Position numbers and translations under genes: made by a program
The notes under the pieces: generated by a model
Database searches by the model: none
The model's input: the letters and a program-made list of their open reading frames with translations, nothing else
What the model was told of the DNA's origin: nothing
Part shown: positions 35,207-44,832 of the stretch, one piece after another
Numbering within the stretch: position 1 is the stretch's first letter
Layout: each line of letters starts with the position of its first letter
From: Paenibacillus harenae
GTDB lineage: Bacteria > Bacillota > Bacilli > Paenibacillales > Paenibacillaceae
Assembly: GCF_030812415.1 (NCBI RefSeq)
Contig: NZ_JAUSST010000001.1
Coordinates: forward strand, 372,001-436,000
Reading direction: 5' to 3'
DNA: 64,000 nucleotides

Positions 35207-35861
35207 CTCCGCCGGATGTCGTCGGAGTAGACGAGCTTATATTGGATGGCGGCTTGGTTAAATTCGTCTGAGGCGGAATCATAGGAGGCGATTTCCTTCT
35301 ATACCATCTGTCGGCTACGATGGCCGCCGATGTCGCGACAAATGTCGCGGCAAGCGTCGTTCCGATTATTTCGGCAGGATTAGCCGAGCCGTAATTCATC
35401 CGTATAGCGATAAGCGTCGTCGGCACCAACGTAATGCTTGACGTATTGAGGGCAAGCAGCGTACACATTGCAGGCGTTGCGGTCGTCTGGTCCGGATTCA
35501 GCTTCTGCAGTTCCTGCATGGCTTTGATGCCCATTGGCGTCGCGGCATTGCCGAGACCGAACAAATTCGCGCTTAAATTGCTCATGATGTATCCTATGGC
35601 CGGATGGTTGTGCGGAATGTCTGGGAATAGCTTGCGTACAAGCGGACCCAGCATCCGCGCAAGCTTTTTAAGCAGGCCTGCATCCTCGGCGATGCGCATC
35701 ATGCCAAGCCAGAATACCATAATGCTAATGAGGCCGAAGCTTATTGTCACACCCGACTTTGCCCCTTCGAAAGCAGCTTGCGTAACCGCGTCCATGTTGC
35801 CGTTTATCGCGGCTACCGCTACGCTAGCCGCGATAAAGAACAACCAAATCCAATTCACCAT
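35190..35861 (-). CDS. spmA: Spore maturation protein A
   Basis: Partner of SpmB in spore core dehydration. A Gate-type membrane protein with MNLSANLFGLGNAATPMGI-like segment (MSNLSANLFGLGNAATPMG) and the LALNTSSITLVPTTLIAIR helix. The 223-aa product ends in a Pro/Ser/Thr-rich tail (PPQTNLTKPPSNISSSTP) longer than in B. subtilis SpmA. Follows dacB by about 57 bases. Confidence 0.94.
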   Translation of the reverse strand: MVNWIWLFFIAASVAVAAINGNMDAVTQAAFEGAKSGVTISFGLISIMVFWLGMMRIAEDAGLLKKLARMLGPLVRKLFPDIPHNHPAIGYIMSNLSANLFGLGNAATPMGIKAMQELQKLNPDQTTATPAMCTLLALNTSSITLVPTTLIAIRMNYGSANPAEIIGTTLAATFVATSAAIVADRWYRRKSPPMIPPQTNLTKPPSNISSSTPTTSGGGETLV

Positions 35862-35917
35862 ATAACCGTCTCCCCTCGGTTTTATGCTCTAGGTACTAAA
35901 CATCAAAACTCCATTTA

Positions 35918-37006
35918 TTATTCATCGGCATCATCCTTCAATCGATGGCTTCCCGCCTCAAATACCGGCGTTGACCCGATCTTTTCCCCTTTCAGATACC
36001 AGTTGAGCGAGCCGCGTTCGCCAAGCGCATAATCCGTCGACTTCGGATCAATCAGAACAAGACTTGTATGAATGGAATCTTGCTCGTCCAGTTCTAACGG
36101 ATAGCTGAAGCCTTGTCCTAGCGCAAAAGGATAACCAGCGATCGTTTGCCCTTTGCTCGCGAGCTTCTGAAGCGGATAGTTGGCATAGCCCCAATCGAGC
36201 AAGTTTTTGTGGTCGTTCCAATCATCGCTGTCGTTAATCGTAACAGCAGCGAGCTGCTGACCGTTTCTTGTCGCCGAACTGACAAGACAACGCAGCGATT
36301 TTTTAGTATAACCGGTTTTGACTCCGTCCGCGCCTTCGTACATGGCAAGCATTTTGTTTTTGTTTGGCCATGTATAATCCCATTTTTCATGCGGGTTCGG
36401 CACTTTTTTTTCCCTTGTGCCTACGATTCGGGCAAATGTTTTATTTTTGAGCGCATAGGCAGTCAGTACGGCAAGATCGTTGGCAGAGGAGTAATGTCCT
36501 TCTTCATCGAGTCCATGCGGATTTTTGAATTGCGAATGCTTCATATTCAGAAAACGAGCCTTCTCGTTCATGAGATGTACGAAACCTTCCTCAGACCCAC
36601 CTACATGCTCGGCAATCGCAGTCGCTGCGTCATTGCCCGAACGAAGCATCAAGCCGTACAGCATATTTTCAAGCGTCATTTCTTCGCCCAGTTGAAGGTA
36701 GATCGACGATCCCTCCTTGCCGACCGCACGTTTTCCTGTTTTCACCTTATCATCCAGCTTGCCATGGTCGATGGCCACGATTGCGGTCATGATCTTCGTC
36801 AAACTTGCGATTCTCATCGATTGATCGCCGTTGCTGCTATATAAAATTCTGCCTGAGCTGACATCGATTAACGCGGCCGCTCTTGCATTCGTACCGATCG
36901 GCTTCGGCTTCGCGCTTGCTGCAGGCTGAATCGCCAGCATCGTCGCCCCTAACAAAAGCATGGAAGCTAACGCGATTCTATACCGCTTGAACCCTTTCAT
37001 TCCCAT
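35918..37006 (-). CDS. dacB: D-alanyl-D-alanine carboxypeptidase (DacB-type)
   Basis: Serine-type penicillin-binding protein that trims peptide side chains of cortex peptidoglycan. After a signal peptide (RIALASMLLLGATMLAIQPAASA) the catalytic SxxK is SLTKIM, the SxN is SGN (LMLRSGNDAA) and the KTG is VKTGYTKKS. 362 aa from the ATG at 37006, which has AGGAG five bases upstream; the frame runs open to 37117. Its operon with spmA and spmB points to the sporulation-specific DacB (PBP5*) rather than vegetative DacA. Confidence 0.92.
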   Translation of the reverse strand: MGMKGFKRYRIALASMLLLGATMLAIQPAASAKPKPIGTNARAAALIDVSSGRILYSSNGDQSMRIASLTKIMTAIVAIDHGKLDDKVKTGKRAVGKEGSSIYLQLGEEMTLENMLYGLMLRSGNDAATAIAEHVGGSEEGFVHLMNEKARFLNMKHSQFKNPHGLDEEGHYSSANDLAVLTAYALKNKTFARIVGTREKKVPNPHEKWDYTWPNKNKMLAMYEGADGVKTGYTKKSLRCLVSSATRNGQQLAAVTINDSDDWNDHKNLLDWGYANYPLQKLASKGQTIAGYPFALGQGFSYPLELDEQDSIHTSLVLIDPKSTDYALGERGSLNWYLKGEKIGSTPVFEAGSHRLKDDADE

Positions 37007-37087
37007 TGATACTCCTCTCGCTGCAGTATTCTGTCCATTCATTATATGCTTGTACATAATCGGGTAGACGAGCTTAAGGCAACAAAA

Positions 37088-37108
37088 TGAAAAACTGCCC
37101 TTTCGGGC
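37088..37108 (-). terminator. Terminator after gerW
   Basis: Minus strand CTGCCC-GAAA-GGGCAG followed by TTTTTC. Confidence 0.88.
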
Positions 37109-37148
37109 AGCTTTCACATCATCGGTTGTTCACCGCTCATTCGATTAA

Positions 37149-37634
37149 CTATAAGAGGTGATCATTCGCGTCCGGACTGCCGGTAATGACCGTCGATACC
37201 GGATCGACAAAATTGGATTGCGGCATCGGCTGTCTAATCATCGACTGAACTTTTTCGAACACATGCGGCGCTGCGTCAATGACGCGCTCCATCAGATGCG
37301 TTTGATTATCAAGCGGTACGATCTTCACGCCATGCGTACCTACAACGAGGAATGCGATTGGCGTAATCGAAACGCCGCCGCCGCTGCCGCCGCCGAATGG
37401 AAGAGATACCGAAGCGTGATGGGCATCCGTTTGCGTGCCGTTCGGTTTATCGGCATCGTCGAGTCGAATGTCGCTGCCGCCGGCCACGAAGCCGAAGCCG
37501 ACTTTGGAGATCGGCATAATGATGCTGCCATCCGGGGTTTGGACAGGATCGCCGACGATTGTGTTCACGTCGACCATTTCCTTAATATTTTCCATTGCGG
37601 TTTGCATTAATCCTTGAATAGGATGCTCTGCCAT
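37149..37634 (-). CDS. gerW: GerW family sporulation protein (YtfJ)
   Basis: 161-aa cytoplasmic protein of the YtfJ/GerW family, needed for germination of spores. The hallmark glycine-rich stretch ASVSLPFGGGSGGGVSITPI is present around residue 75-95, with the conserved MENIKEMVDVNTIVGDPV at the N-terminus. AGGAGG precedes the ATG. It follows a DUF2953 gene (B. subtilis ytfI), the same pair as in Bacillus. The leader contains a decayed copy of the hbs leader repeat. Confidence 0.93.
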   Translation of the reverse strand: MAEHPIQGLMQTAMENIKEMVDVNTIVGDPVQTPDGSIIMPISKVGFGFVAGGSDIRLDDADKPNGTQTDAHHASVSLPFGGGSGGGVSITPIAFLVVGTHGVKIVPLDNQTHLMERVIDAAPHVFEKVQSMIRQPMPQSNFVDPVSTVITGSPDANDHLL

Positions 37635-37665
37635 TGTTACTCCTCCTCAAAAATTTTGTGAAAAG

Positions 37666-37718
37666 ACGTTTCCTTGCGAAGTCATCACGACAAAACTTAC
37701 TCCGAAAGCATACTCTCG
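37666..37718 (-). repeat. Decayed copy of the hbs-leader repeat before gerW
   Basis: On the minus strand TATGCTTTCGGAGTAAGTTTTG and later CTTCGCAA match the hbs unit (AATGCTTTCGAAGCAGTTTTG ... CTTCGCAA) with a short insertion between the halves. It ends about 30 bases before the gerW start, a position like that in front of hbs. Confidence 0.5.
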
Positions 37719-37816
37719 GTGCGATATGAATAAGAACTTGCCTACGCTTTCTGTATTGTGCGCAAAGCGGACAAGGACTATGTACGGGCTGTGCTTTCAG
37801 ATGAACTGCTTTTTTA

Positions 37817-38518
37817 TTAAACTTTGAACAAAAGGTTTTGCCACGTTCTTCCTCCGCCGCCTTTTTTGCGCCTTCCCTTCCGCATGCGGAAGAATAACTT
37901 CAAGCCGGCGAGAACCGCATGACCGAAGCTGATCTTGGCGCTGCATGACCACTCGGTCGAGAAGTATGGCTGCTGATAATTCGGTGATACGGCCATCTGA
38001 GGCTCCGCCTTTAGCTTAACCATCTGAGACAAGACGCCAATCACCCCCGTCTTGACCGACCATACGAACCCCGTCGTCATCGCAGTCCACATGGCATCGC
38101 CTGTCCCTACCGATGTGTCCCATTTCCATTCCGTCATTTTGACCCTCGTTAAAGTCTGCCTGGCCCAACCGGTCAAATTACGCGTCATCTCCAGTACATC
38201 CTTTAATCGATCGATTATTCGTTCAACGTCGTCTGCATTTATCTCTTCATTAAACTGTTTCCATGTGTTAATGCCGGTTTTCGTGGATGACACTTGCTCC
38301 TTTAATTGAACCGAATCGCCTAAAAACTTGATGACCGGTACTTTCACGCGGAAGCGATACAAACCGAACAACACTTTGATGGCGATTTCGGCGTCGTCAT
38401 TATTTCCCGATTTCGCAAAATGTCCGTTAACGACAACGGGCGATGCGATGACAATCGAAAAAATGAACAAAAAAAAGAGACCGGCCGCCGTCATCCAACC
38501 GAAAGGATAAAGGGGCAT
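37817..38518 (-). CDS. DUF2953 protein (YtfI-like)
   Basis: 233-aa protein with one N-terminal membrane helix (AAGLFFLFIFSIVIASPVVV) and a mainly beta C-terminal part holding the family stretch EWKWDTSVGTGDAMWTAMTTG. The C-terminus is very basic (RMRKGRRKKGGGG). Function is unknown; the gene is paired with gerW as in Bacillus, which suggests a link with sporulation. Confidence 0.85.
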   Translation of the reverse strand: MPLYPFGWMTAAGLFFLFIFSIVIASPVVVNGHFAKSGNNDDAEIAIKVLFGLYRFRVKVPVIKFLGDSVQLKEQVSSTKTGINTWKQFNEEINADDVERIIDRLKDVLEMTRNLTGWARQTLTRVKMTEWKWDTSVGTGDAMWTAMTTGFVWSVKTGVIGVLSQMVKLKAEPQMAVSPNYQQPYFSTEWSCSAKISFGHAVLAGLKLFFRMRKGRRKKGGGGRTWQNLLFKV

Positions 38519-38576
38519 GTTGCTTCCTCCGTTTCCCTAATTAAGGTTGAATATAGTATGACCCGGCGGTCAAATC

Positions 38577-39179
38577 TCATTCCTTTATTTCATCGATTGT
38601 CATCTGCCTGCCGTCTAGCCGCTCGAATAACAACTGCGTCGTTTCCTCAAGCGCGTCATCGACGCTCACGTGTCCCGGTTCCGGCAAGTCCTTGATTGAA
38701 GGCAATCCAAAGTATTCTAAAAATAATTTCGTCGTTCCGTACAAAATAGGACGCCCGATCGCTTCGGCTCTGCCTACTTCCTCGATCAGGTCTTTCGACA
38801 CGAGCGAGCTAATCGCCCGTTCCGTCTTCACGCCGCGAATTTCCTCGATATCGATCCTCGTGATCGGCTGGCGATAGGCAACGATGGACAACGTCTCTAG
38901 GGCGGCTTGCGACAGTTGCGAGCGTGAAGGCGAATAAGCCATTCGCTCAAAGTATGGCGCATGCTCCGGATGCGTCGTCAACCGGTAAGAGCCGGCAACT
39001 TCCGCAATCTGCACGCCGCGCATCTCGCGCTCCAAATCCCGCTGCAAGTCGTAAACGAGATCGGCAGACAAATCGGTATCGATTTCCAATATGTCCGCGA
39101 GCTGCTTTTTGGTCAAGCCTTCATCTCCGGCCATGAACAGCAAGCCTTCAATAATCGACTTCAATTTCGGATAATCCAT
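38577..39179 (-). CDS. scpB: Segregation and condensation protein B
   Basis: Kleisin-associated subunit of the SMC condensin complex, built of two winged-helix domains. Recognisable parts are LKSIIEGLLFMAGDEGLTKKQLA at the start and the second domain's LSQAALETLSIVAYRQPITR followed by RGVKTERAISSLVSKDLI. 200 aa, overlapping the end of scpA by 32 bases, so the two subunits are coupled. Confidence 0.96.
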   Translation of the reverse strand: MDYPKLKSIIEGLLFMAGDEGLTKKQLADILEIDTDLSADLVYDLQRDLEREMRGVQIAEVAGSYRLTTHPEHAPYFERMAYSPSRSQLSQAALETLSIVAYRQPITRIDIEEIRGVKTERAISSLVSKDLIEEVGRAEAIGRPILYGTTKLFLEYFGLPSIKDLPEPGHVSVDDALEETTQLLFERLDGRQMTIDEIKE

Positions 39180-39927
39180 CTTGCGAAGATTCTCCTCTCC
39201 AATGTATAACGATGTCGTCGAACAGCTGATGCTGGAAGCAGCGAATATGCTTCATCTTCATCAACTCCAGTATAGCGAGGAAAGTGACGACAACCTCGTG
39301 CCTGTCCATATTTTCCCGAATAAGTTTCGAGAATCGGACGGTCTCGTATTGCTTCAGTACCACGACAATATCGCGGATCCGGTCCTTGACCGATATTTCG
39401 TCGCGTTGTACCGTCGCAATCACATTTCTCCTTGCCGCCCTGCGCAGCGCCTTCTGGAATGCCGCAACTAGATCGGATAGGTGCAAGCCTTCAACCGGAT
39501 TGACCTTCTCTTCTTTCATATAAGGGGTCAGATCGTCAGGCTCGCGCGAATAAACGAGGCTGCGTTCGAATTCCTTCTCCCGCAGCTGCTCGGCTATTTG
39601 CTTGAATTTACGATATTCGACGAGCTTCTGAATGAGCTCGTCGCGAGGATCAAGGCCGTCGTCCTGCCACTCGTCGTATTCCTCCTCGAACACCGGAGGC
39701 TTAGGCAGAAGCTGCTTGCTTTTTATCGCCAGAAGGGTTGCCGCCATGACAAGGAACTCGCTCGTAACCTCAAGCTCCAGTTCCTTCATCGCATGCAAAT
39801 ATTCCATATATTGATCGGTTATCTCGCTGATCGACACCTCATGGATGTCGATCTCGGATTTGTCGATCAGATGGAGCAAAAGATCAAGCGGCCCTTCAAA
39901 AGAATCCAGCTTGTAAAGCACCGACAC
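39148..39927 (-). CDS. scpA: Segregation and condensation protein A
   Basis: Kleisin subunit that bridges the SMC dimer in chromosome condensation. The N-terminal SMC-neck-binding helix region reads LDSFEGPLDLLLHLIDKSEID, and the C-terminal winged helix LAILELMKMKHIRCFQHQLF binds the SMC head. 259 aa, normal. It follows the rib operon by about 35 bases. Confidence 0.97.
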   Translation of the reverse strand: MSVLYKLDSFEGPLDLLLHLIDKSEIDIHEVSISEITDQYMEYLHAMKELELEVTSEFLVMAATLLAIKSKQLLPKPPVFEEEYDEWQDDGLDPRDELIQKLVEYRKFKQIAEQLREKEFERSLVYSREPDDLTPYMKEEKVNPVEGLHLSDLVAAFQKALRRAARRNVIATVQRDEISVKDRIRDIVVVLKQYETVRFSKLIRENMDRHEVVVTFLAILELMKMKHIRCFQHQLFDDIVIHWRGESSQDGLSEIEVDY

Positions 39928-39960
39928 TCGTATTTCCTCCCGCGTTGCCGCTAGGGGATA

Positions 39961-40431
39961 TTAACCCTGCAGCTGTTTCGTCAAATTAGCCATTTCGATT
40001 GCGCTGGCAGCCGCTTCGTAACCTTTGTTGCCTGCTTTCGTACCCGCACGCTCAATCGCTTGCTCGATCGAATCGACCGTCAACACGCCGAAAATCGTCG
40101 GCACGCCAGTTTTGAGCGCTATTGCCGCTACGCCTTTGGCAGCCTCGTTGCACACATAATCAAAATGCGGAGTTGATCCGCGAATAACGGCGCCAAGCGT
40201 AATAACCGCATCGTATTTGCCGCTCTCGGCCATCTTCTGCGCGATGAGCGGAATTTCAAATGCTCCCGGTACCCATGCGATTTCAACATCGTCTTCGCCT
40301 GCGCCGTGACGTTTGAATGCATCAAGCGCGCCGCCAAGCAATTTGCTGGAAATAAATTCGTTGAAACGTCCGACGACAACCCCGTATTTTAAACCTTCCG
40401 ATACTAAACGTCCTTCATATATACGTGCCAT
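39961..40431 (-). CDS. ribH: 6,7-dimethyl-8-ribityllumazine synthase
   Basis: Penultimate step of riboflavin synthesis; forms an icosahedral shell in Bacillus. Family features: [55 protein letters not shown] with the catalytic His, and [23 protein letters not shown]. 156 aa. Last gene of the rib operon here; there is no ribT after it. Confidence 0.98.
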   Translation of the reverse strand: MARIYEGRLVSEGLKYGVVVGRFNEFISSKLLGGALDAFKRHGAGEDDVEIAWVPGAFEIPLIAQKMAESGKYDAVITLGAVIRGSTPHFDYVCNEAAKGVAAIALKTGVPTIFGVLTVDSIEQAIERAGTKAGNKGYEAAASAIEMANLTKQLQG

Positions 40432-40494
40432 TTTACCATCTTCCTCTCGTCCTGAATAGTTTTTAGGTTTGATTCTATAGCGATTCTAGAGCTA

Positions 40495-41760
40495 TTACTG
40501 CTGCTGCGGCTCCTGCTCATCGAATTTGAGCATATGGCCTAGCTTCGTTTTTTTCGTGCGTAAATATTTACTGTTGCTTTCGTTCGCTTCCATTTGAATC
40601 GGAACGCGTTCGACGACTTCGATCCCGTAGCCTTCAAGCCCCTTGATCTTACGCGGATTGTTCGTCAGCAGCTTCATCTTCGAAATCCCGAGATCCTTCA
40701 ATATTTGCGCGCCTATACCATAATCTCGCAAATCGGCAGGAAAGCCAAGCTTTAAATTCGCATCGACCGTATCCAACCCTTCTTCTTGAAGCGCATAGGC
40801 CTTCAGTTTATTAATTAAACCTATGCCTCTGCCTTCTTGACGCATATAGAGCAGTACGCCTCCGCCGGCCTCGTCGATTTGACGGAGCGCTGCTTCAAGC
40901 TGAGGACCGCAGTCGCAGCGATGGGAGTGGAACACGTCGCCGGTTAAGCACTCGGAATGTACCCGAACGAGCGTAGGCTGCTCGGTATCGATCTCGCCCT
41001 TCACCAGCGCAACATGCTCCTTGTTATCCATTATGTTCGTATAAGCGATAGCGCGGAACGTACCGAAGTCGGTCGGCATATTCACGTCCACGATTCGCTC
41101 GACGAGCTTCTCCTTCTCGTTCCGATAGCGGATAAGCTCCTGGATCGTAATAAGCTTAAGACCATGCTTCTCTTTGAAAATCGTCAAATCCGGCAGACGG
41201 GCCATCGTACCGTCTTCATTGATCACTTCGCAGATGACGCCGGCCGGCTTCGAGCCGCACATAATCGCCAAATCGATCGCCGCCTCGGTATGACCGGCTC
41301 TGCGCAGCACGCCGCCCGGCTTCGCGATGAGCGGGAATATATGTCCAGGCCGGCGGAAGTCCGCTGCCTTCGCAGTCGGATCGATAAGCGCCCGGACAGA
41401 TAGCGAGCGTTCATAAGCCGAGATGCCCGTTGTCGTCGACGCATGGTCGACGGATACGGTGAACGCCGTTCCATGGTAATCGGTGTTATGCGTCACCATC
41501 GGCGGCAGCTCTAATTCCTCGGCTCTCTCCGGCGTAATCGGAACGCACACAAGTCCCCGCGCTTCCGTAATCATGAAGTTGATGACTTCCGGCGTAGCCT
41601 TATCCGCCAAGGCGATCAAGTCGCCTTCATTCTCCCGGTCCTCGTCATCGACAACGATGATCGCTTTGCCGAGTTTCAAATCCTCAAGCGCTTCTTCTAT
41701 GGTATCGAACGGATGCGTACTGCCGTACGAGCTCGCGTTTGCATTCGTATTTGCCATCAT
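40495..41760 (-). CDS. ribBA: Bifunctional 3,4-DHBP synthase / GTP cyclohydrolase II
   Basis: Makes both precursors of riboflavin. The RibB domain (about residues 10-210) has [13 protein letters not shown] and HTEAAIDLA; the RibA domain (from about 215) has the zinc cysteines in [20 protein letters not shown] and the GTP-binding [16 protein letters not shown]. Start at 41760 (or the adjacent ATG at 41757) follows GGGAGG; the frame extends 12 codons further with no site. Confidence 0.97.
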   Translation of the reverse strand: MMANTNANASSYGSTHPFDTIEEALEDLKLGKAIIVVDDEDRENEGDLIALADKATPEVINFMITEARGLVCVPITPERAEELELPPMVTHNTDYHGTAFTVSVDHASTTTGISAYERSLSVRALIDPTAKAADFRRPGHIFPLIAKPGGVLRRAGHTEAAIDLAIMCGSKPAGVICEVINEDGTMARLPDLTIFKEKHGLKLITIQELIRYRNEKEKLVERIVDVNMPTDFGTFRAIAYTNIMDNKEHVALVKGEIDTEQPTLVRVHSECLTGDVFHSHRCDCGPQLEAALRQIDEAGGGVLLYMRQEGRGIGLINKLKAYALQEEGLDTVDANLKLGFPADLRDYGIGAQILKDLGISKMKLLTNNPRKIKGLEGYGIEVVERVPIQMEANESNSKYLRTKKTKLGHMLKFDEQEPQQQ

Positions 41761-41817
41761 GCTTCCCTCCCCGGATATACCCAATTGAATTTTCATACTC
41801 TATTTGAGCTTTATGAC

Positions 41818-42477
41818 TTAGAGAAAACCGTTCTCCAGCAAAAATGCCGTGGATAGCTGAGACTTCGGCGCTTCGCTCTCCGGCTGCTTGAAGTGCAGCA
41901 GGTGGTCGACGTACTTCCCAATGACGTCGCATTCGATATTGACCGATTCCCCTGGCTTCTTGTTAAGAAATGCCGTCTCGCCAAGCGTATGCGGAATGAT
42001 CGATACCGCGAATGTCTGGGCGGTGGTATCAACGACCGTCAGGCTAATGCCGTCGATCGTAATCGAGCCTTTCGGTATGACGTACCTTAGCGATGCCGGG
42101 TCATCCAGCCTGATGCGGAACACGACAGCATTCGCATCCGCTTCGCGTCCGATGATTTTGCCCGTGCCGTCGATATGTCCTTGCACGATGTGTCCGCCGA
42201 AGCGCGCTCCCGCTTGCATTGCCCGCTCCAAGTTGACCGGCTCGCCTGAACGCAGCGCATGAAGCGTCGACCGTCTGAACGTCTCGGGCATAACGTCGGC
42301 GGCAAATGAGCCGCTGTCGTAATCGGTAACCGTCAAGCAAACTCCGTTGACCGAGATGCTGTCTCCAATCCGAACACCTTGTAGAACGAGAGTTGCCCCA
42401 ATCGATAACCGCATCGCTTCCCCTTGCTTCTTAACGCCCTTCATCTTGCCTACTTCCTCTATTAATCCGGTGAACAT
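41818..42477 (-). CDS. ribE: Riboflavin synthase alpha subunit
   Basis: Dismutates two lumazine molecules to riboflavin. Two internal lumazine-binding repeats are visible, MFTGLIEEVG ... SISVNGVCLTVT and GGHIVQGHIDGTG ... SITIDGISLTVV. 219 aa, normal length. Second gene of the rib operon. Confidence 0.97.
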   Translation of the reverse strand: MFTGLIEEVGKMKGVKKQGEAMRLSIGATLVLQGVRIGDSISVNGVCLTVTDYDSGSFAADVMPETFRRSTLHALRSGEPVNLERAMQAGARFGGHIVQGHIDGTGKIIGREADANAVVFRIRLDDPASLRYVIPKGSITIDGISLTVVDTTAQTFAVSIIPHTLGETAFLNKKPGESVNIECDVIGKYVDHLLHFKQPESEAPKSQLSTAFLLENGFL

Positions 42478-42517
42478 CTTAACCCTCCCCTCGATTTCAT
42501 TGAGATTTTAAGTTTCC

Positions 42518-43630
42518 TTACCCCAATGAACTTGTATATACGGGATAGCCGGATACGCAGATGTCCTCTCCCGCCATCTCTACGGACACGCGCTCAAGCT
42601 CTATCGCATCCGCCATTTTCTCGAAGCCTTCGAACGTGAACGTTCCCGGCGCAGCAGCGCCGCCAATAATTTTCGCCGCGTAATACAAAATGATTTTATC
42701 GATGAGACCCGCTTCCAGCATCGCGCCGTTCAGTGCACCGCCGCCTTCCAGCAAAATCGAACCGATCTCCAGCGCGCCCAGCTTCTTCATTGCCTCGCGT
42801 AGATCGACTTTGCCGCCGTTACCGCTTATGACGATTTCGACGCCTGCATCCGTCAGCGTTTGCCTTTTATCGGCATCCGCCCTCTCCGTCGTAAGCACGA
42901 TCGTTCGTACGGTCCGATCCGTTACGACCTTCGCACCCGGCGGAACCCGCAGTTCCGAGTCTACGATAATGCGCGTCGGATGAATCGCCGGTACGGAAGC
43001 GCGCGTAGTCAGCGAAGGATCGTCAGCCAGCACCGTTCCGATACCGACCATAATCGCTTCATGCTGATGGCGAAGCGTATGTACCTGCTCGCGCGCCGCC
43101 GCTCCCGTAACCCAGCGGCTGTCGCCGGTCTTTGATGCGATCTTGCCGTCCAGCGTGCTCGCCGTCTTAAGCGTAACGAACGGAAGCTTCGACGTAATGT
43201 ACTTGTTGAACTTCTCGTTCATAAGCTGAGACTCGGCTTCAAGCAAGCCCACGGTTACCTCGATACCCGCTTCTCGCAGACGCGAGATGCCTCTGCCGGC
43301 CACTTGCGGATTCGGATCGCCGCTGGCTACAACGACCCTCGATGCCTTAGCATCGATAATCCGCTCGCAGCATGGCGGCGTCTTGCCGAAGTGGCTGCAT
43401 GGTTCCAGCGTCACGTACACCGTAGCGCCTTCCGCTTCACCGCCGGCCATCTGGAGAGCGTGAACTTCCGCATGCCCCGTGCCCCGCTTCAGATGCGTGC
43501 CAATGCCGAGAATTCGGCCTTCCTTGACGACGACGCAGCCGACAACCGGATTAATGCCGGTCTGGCCTGATGCTTTGGCCGCCATTGTAAGCGCAAGCCG
43601 CATATAATACTCATCATTCAATACGTCCAT
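42518..43630 (-). CDS. ribD: Bifunctional riboflavin deaminase / reductase
   Basis: Carries out the deamination and side-chain reduction in riboflavin synthesis. The deaminase domain (residues 1-145) has zinc ligands in GTGHAEVHAL and PCSHFGKTPPC; the reductase domain starts around residue 148 (PFVTLKTASTLDGKIASKTG). 370 aa from the ATG at 43630 behind GGAGGTG; the open frame continues 40 codons upstream without similarity. First gene of the operon, about 280 bases after the FMN riboswitch. Confidence 0.97.
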   Translation of the reverse strand: MDVLNDEYYMRLALTMAAKASGQTGINPVVGCVVVKEGRILGIGTHLKRGTGHAEVHALQMAGGEAEGATVYVTLEPCSHFGKTPPCCERIIDAKASRVVVASGDPNPQVAGRGISRLREAGIEVTVGLLEAESQLMNEKFNKYITSKLPFVTLKTASTLDGKIASKTGDSRWVTGAAAREQVHTLRHQHEAIMVGIGTVLADDPSLTTRASVPAIHPTRIIVDSELRVPPGAKVVTDRTVRTIVLTTERADADKRQTLTDAGVEIVISGNGGKVDLREAMKKLGALEIGSILLEGGGALNGAMLEAGLIDKIILYYAAKIIGGAAAPGTFTFEGFEKMADAIELERVSVEMAGEDICVSGYPVYTSSLG

Positions 43631-43802
43631 GAACGCAAAAACACCTCCATCGGCATGCTTTACGCCTCGGAGGTGATGTTTGAAACGGAAGATAACCATT
43701 GCGACAAAACCGTATAATCGAGAACAGAAAGCAAAGCTAATTACATTCACCGTCGTTAAGCGATGAAATGAAATAAGCTTAGCCGGAACTCCGTTCGAAA
43801 TA

Positions 43803-43881
43803 AACCGCTTATGCAGCGGTTAACGGTCCATACTAGCGCTATTGAAACAAACCTATCGAGCTTGTGAAAGTTAGCACAAGC
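43803..43881 (-). other. Two hairpins between FMN riboswitch and ribD
   Basis: GCTTGTG...CACAAGC (43860-43881) and AACCGC-TGCATAA-GCGGTT (about 43803-43822), the latter followed on the minus strand by TTTATTTC. The second is a candidate for the riboswitch-controlled terminator, although its T-run is interrupted. The rest of the 280 bases before ribD shows nothing else. Confidence 0.45.
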
Positions 43882-43911
43882 CAATAAGCATGAATAACAT
43901 AGCTGTCGCAA

Positions 43912-44124
43912 GCATCTCCTTCTCCCATCCAGACTATACTGTCGGTCCCGGAATTACACCAGGTCCACCGCTTCGTAAAGAAGGTTCATGCGTTTATCGC
44001 GTCAACCATTCGATTCGAACCGGGTCACGGACTAACGAGTTGCGCTAAGCAGTGCGGTTATCCGCTCCTGTATGCGTCGCTCGATCACCGCCGGTTGGGA
44101 ATTTCACCCTGCCCCGAAGGAAAG
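43912..44124 (-). promoter_or_regulatory. FMN riboswitch (RFN element)
   Basis: Minus strand carries the conserved blocks in order: GGGGCAGGGTGAAATTCCCA, ACCGGCGGTGATCGAGCG, and at the 3' side GACCGACAGTATAGTCTGG followed by ATGGGAGAAGG. This is the standard sensor of FMN and should repress the rib operon when flavin is plentiful. It stands in the 715-base gene-free stretch between ppiB and ribD. Confidence 0.97.
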
Positions 44125-44283
44125 CTGCAAAAATTAATTTATGAATAGTGATTAGTTATTCCTTTATACACTGAAGAAATATTACCACTTGCCCAACAAA
44201 AAAGCAAGTAATCCGTCTAAGTTGCTTGCTTAACTTGGAACAAATGATAGATATCGAATAGTCCTATTATAGTTGACTAACAA

Positions 44284-44325
44284 AATAAAAAACAGCCGTA
44301 ATTCCCAATATTTGAGAATTACGGC
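44284..44325 (-). terminator. Terminator after ppiB
   Basis: Minus strand GCCGTAATTCTC, loop, GGGAATTACGGC, then TGTTTTTTATTTTG. Confidence 0.88.
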
Positions 44326-44346
44326 GGCTTTCTTGGATTATGGTTG

Positions 44347-44778
44347 TTAAACAGCAGTAACTTCGACTTTCTCCATTTTGTCTCCGCCTTTAAGCGCGTC
44401 AACAAACTCCATGCCTTTCGTTACTTTGCCGAATACCGTATGTCCGCCGTCAAGATGCGGCTGCGGTTGGTAGCAGATGTAGAACTGGCTGCCGCCCGTA
44501 TTACGGCCGGCATGCGCCATAGCGAGCGTGCCGCGCTCATGCTTGTTCGGGTTGATCTCGCAGTTGATCGTGTAACCAGGGCCGCCTGCGCCAGTGCCGT
44601 TAGGGCATCCGCCTTGCGCGACGAAACCAGGAATAACGCGGTGGAACGTAAGACCGTTATAGAACCCTTCGTTCGCAAGCTTCTCGAAGTTTGCTACTGT
44701 ATTGGGAGCTTCTTGGTCGAACAAATCCAAGTGGACTTCTCCGCCGCTTGCCAGCTTGATTTTTGCTTGTTTAGCCAT
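44347..44778 (-). CDS. ppiB: Peptidyl-prolyl cis-trans isomerase (cyclophilin)
   Basis: Cytoplasmic cyclophilin of 143 aa that speeds proline isomerisation during folding. Typical motifs: [20 protein letters not shown] with the catalytic Arg, [31 protein letters not shown] and [12 protein letters not shown]. It lies between lysA and the rib operon as in B. subtilis. Confidence 0.97.
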   Translation of the reverse strand: MAKQAKIKLASGGEVHLDLFDQEAPNTVANFEKLANEGFYNGLTFHRVIPGFVAQGGCPNGTGAGGPGYTINCEINPNKHERGTLAMAHAGRNTGGSQFYICYQPQPHLDGGHTVFGKVTKGMEFVDALKGGDKMEKVEVTAV

Positions 44779-44832
44779 TGCTGCATCTACCTCTCTTTTT
44801 CAACGAATACTCTTACGTTACCAATTTCAAGC

